Source: Paenibacillus monticola | Lineage (GTDB): Bacteria; Bacillota; Bacilli; Paenibacillales; Paenibacillaceae | Length of the DNA stretch: 64,000 nt | Assembly: GCF_009664975.1 (NCBI RefSeq) | Contig: NZ_WJXB01000002.1 | Coordinates: 744,001 to 808,000 of the forward strand | Direction: 5' to 3' | Shown: one piece after another, positions 63,423 to 64,000 of the stretch | Layout: the number at the start of each line of letters is the position of its first letter | Numbering within the stretch: position 1 is the first letter of the stretch | Made by a program: the position numbers and the translations under genes | The notes under the pieces: model-generated | Database searches by the model: none | The model's input: the letters and a program-made list of their open reading frames with translations, nothing else | Told to the model about the DNA's origin: nothing

Positions 63423-64000
63423 TTACTCTTCGCTTACGGCCTCTTCTTCAGGAAGCATTAGCTCCTGCTGGGTCTCGGCAAACTCACCAATTTTACGGAA
63501 TTTACGGTAGCGATCCTCTTTAAGTTCCGCAGAATCTAAAGTGGACAGTTCCTGCAAATGACGCCACACCGCATCCTTGATATTTGCTGCTGTAGTCTCG
63601 TAATCACGATGTGCACCGCCCTTTGGCTCCAGAACGATCTCTTCGATTACTTCCATGCCAAACAAATCATCTGCTGTGATCTTCATAGCTTCAGCGGCCT
63701 GTTCTGCCTTGGAGGCATCCTTCCACAGAATAGAGGCAGCCCCGTTAGGGGTAATTGCTGAATAAATCGCATGTTCAAGCATCAGCACACGATTGCCGAC
63801 AGCTAGTGCCAAGGCACCACCGCTTCCACCTTCCCCGATTACCACACAGATGACTGGTACACCAAGCTGGGACATGTCGCGCAAATTACGGGCGATCGCT
63901 TCCGATTGGCCTCTCTCCTCTGCTGTATTGCCGGGATAAGCACCCTTCGTGTCGATAAAGGTTATAATCGGACGCCGGAACTTGTCCGCCTGCTGCATCA
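63423..64000 (-). CDS. accA: Acetyl-CoA carboxylase carboxyltransferase subunit alpha, C-terminal part (runs off the window)
   Basis: The last 192 codons are visible and the start lies beyond base 64000. The carboxyltransferase alpha subunit moves CO2 from carboxybiotin to acetyl-CoA, the first step of fatty acid synthesis. Conserved CT blocks are [23 protein letters not shown] (in part), [15 protein letters not shown] and [16 protein letters not shown]. The C-terminal tail is acidic ([10 protein letters not shown]). By synteny accD should lie just outside the window. Confidence 0.96.
   Translation of the reverse strand, partial: MQQADKFRRPIITFIDTKGAYPGNTAEERGQSEAIARNLRDMSQLGVPVICVVIGEGGSGGALALAVGNRVLMLEHAIYSAITPNGAASILWKDASKAEQAAEAMKITADDLFGMEVIEEIVLEPKGGAHRDYETTAANIKDAVWRHLQELSTLDSAELKEDRYRKFRKIGEFAETQQELMLPEEEAVSEE

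Overview
The window looks like chromosomal DNA of a low-to-mid GC, endospore-forming Firmicute, most likely Paenibacillus or a close relative. The reasons are the spore genes (an alpha/beta SASP, ytaF, ytvI), the conserved core block accA / pyk / ytvI-fxsA / citZ-icd-mdh / pho / polA-mutM-ytaF-coaE / nrdR known from Bacillus synteny, purine-rich Shine-Dalgarno sequences with frequent TTG and GTG starts, and a thiH-type thiamine operon. Genus-level assignment is inference. No rRNA, CRISPR array, complete insertion sequence or prophage was seen.

Accessory half (about 1-32 kb). It starts with the 5' end of an FMN-binding lipoprotein, a secreted GH8 glycanase with a palindromic cre-like operator, a MerR regulator and a DinG-type helicase. 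Next come a membrane diguanylate cyclase, a MarR/NamA pair, a second diguanylate cyclase, a YihY protein, a UbiD decarboxylase with a VOC gene, a HAMP-less chemoreceptor, a flavin monooxygenase-like protein, an orphan 117-residue protein and an AprX-like subtilase. At 18.3-19.4 kb two genes lacking their 5' ends (a frameshifted GT2 glycosyltransferase and an alpha/beta hydrolase) meet head to head, which marks a deletion scar. Then follow LtrA, alkaline phosphatase with a Pho-box promoter, a MerR-GNAT-hydrolase operon behind a textbook 19-bp-spacer MerR promoter, a class D sortase overlapping its likely LPNTA substrate (an ice-binding-like wall protein), a squalene-hopene/sporulenol-type cyclase, a dCache chemoreceptor and a LytTR/DUF3021 pair with a visible LytTR promoter.

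Core half (about 32-64 kb). tRNA-Lys(CTT) and tRNA-Ala(GGC) are followed by nrdR, ssp, a lytic transglycosylase, coaE, ytaF, mutM, polA, phoU, pstB, phoP and phoR. The kinase gene lies upstream of the regulator gene, and pstB and phoP each have their own Pho-box promoter. After this come class I fumarase, a 7TMR-DISM diguanylate cyclase, a TPP-riboswitch thiamine operon (tenI-thiS-thiG-thiH), an SDR, a NUDIX hydrolase, the mdh-icd-citZ TCA operon, ytvI, fxsA, a thioesterase, an MFS transporter, a G1 glutamic peptidase, pyruvate kinase and the 3' part of accA. No pfkA lies between accA and pyk.

Functional threads. Three promoters (alkaline phosphatase, pstB, phoP) share one architecture, an 11-bp-phased Pho repeat followed by a 9-nt gap and a -10 box, and so form a local PhoP regulon. 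Three diguanylate cyclases with different sensor halves and two chemoreceptors point to c-di-GMP and motility control. The sortase/ice-binding pair is the most unusual cell-surface module.
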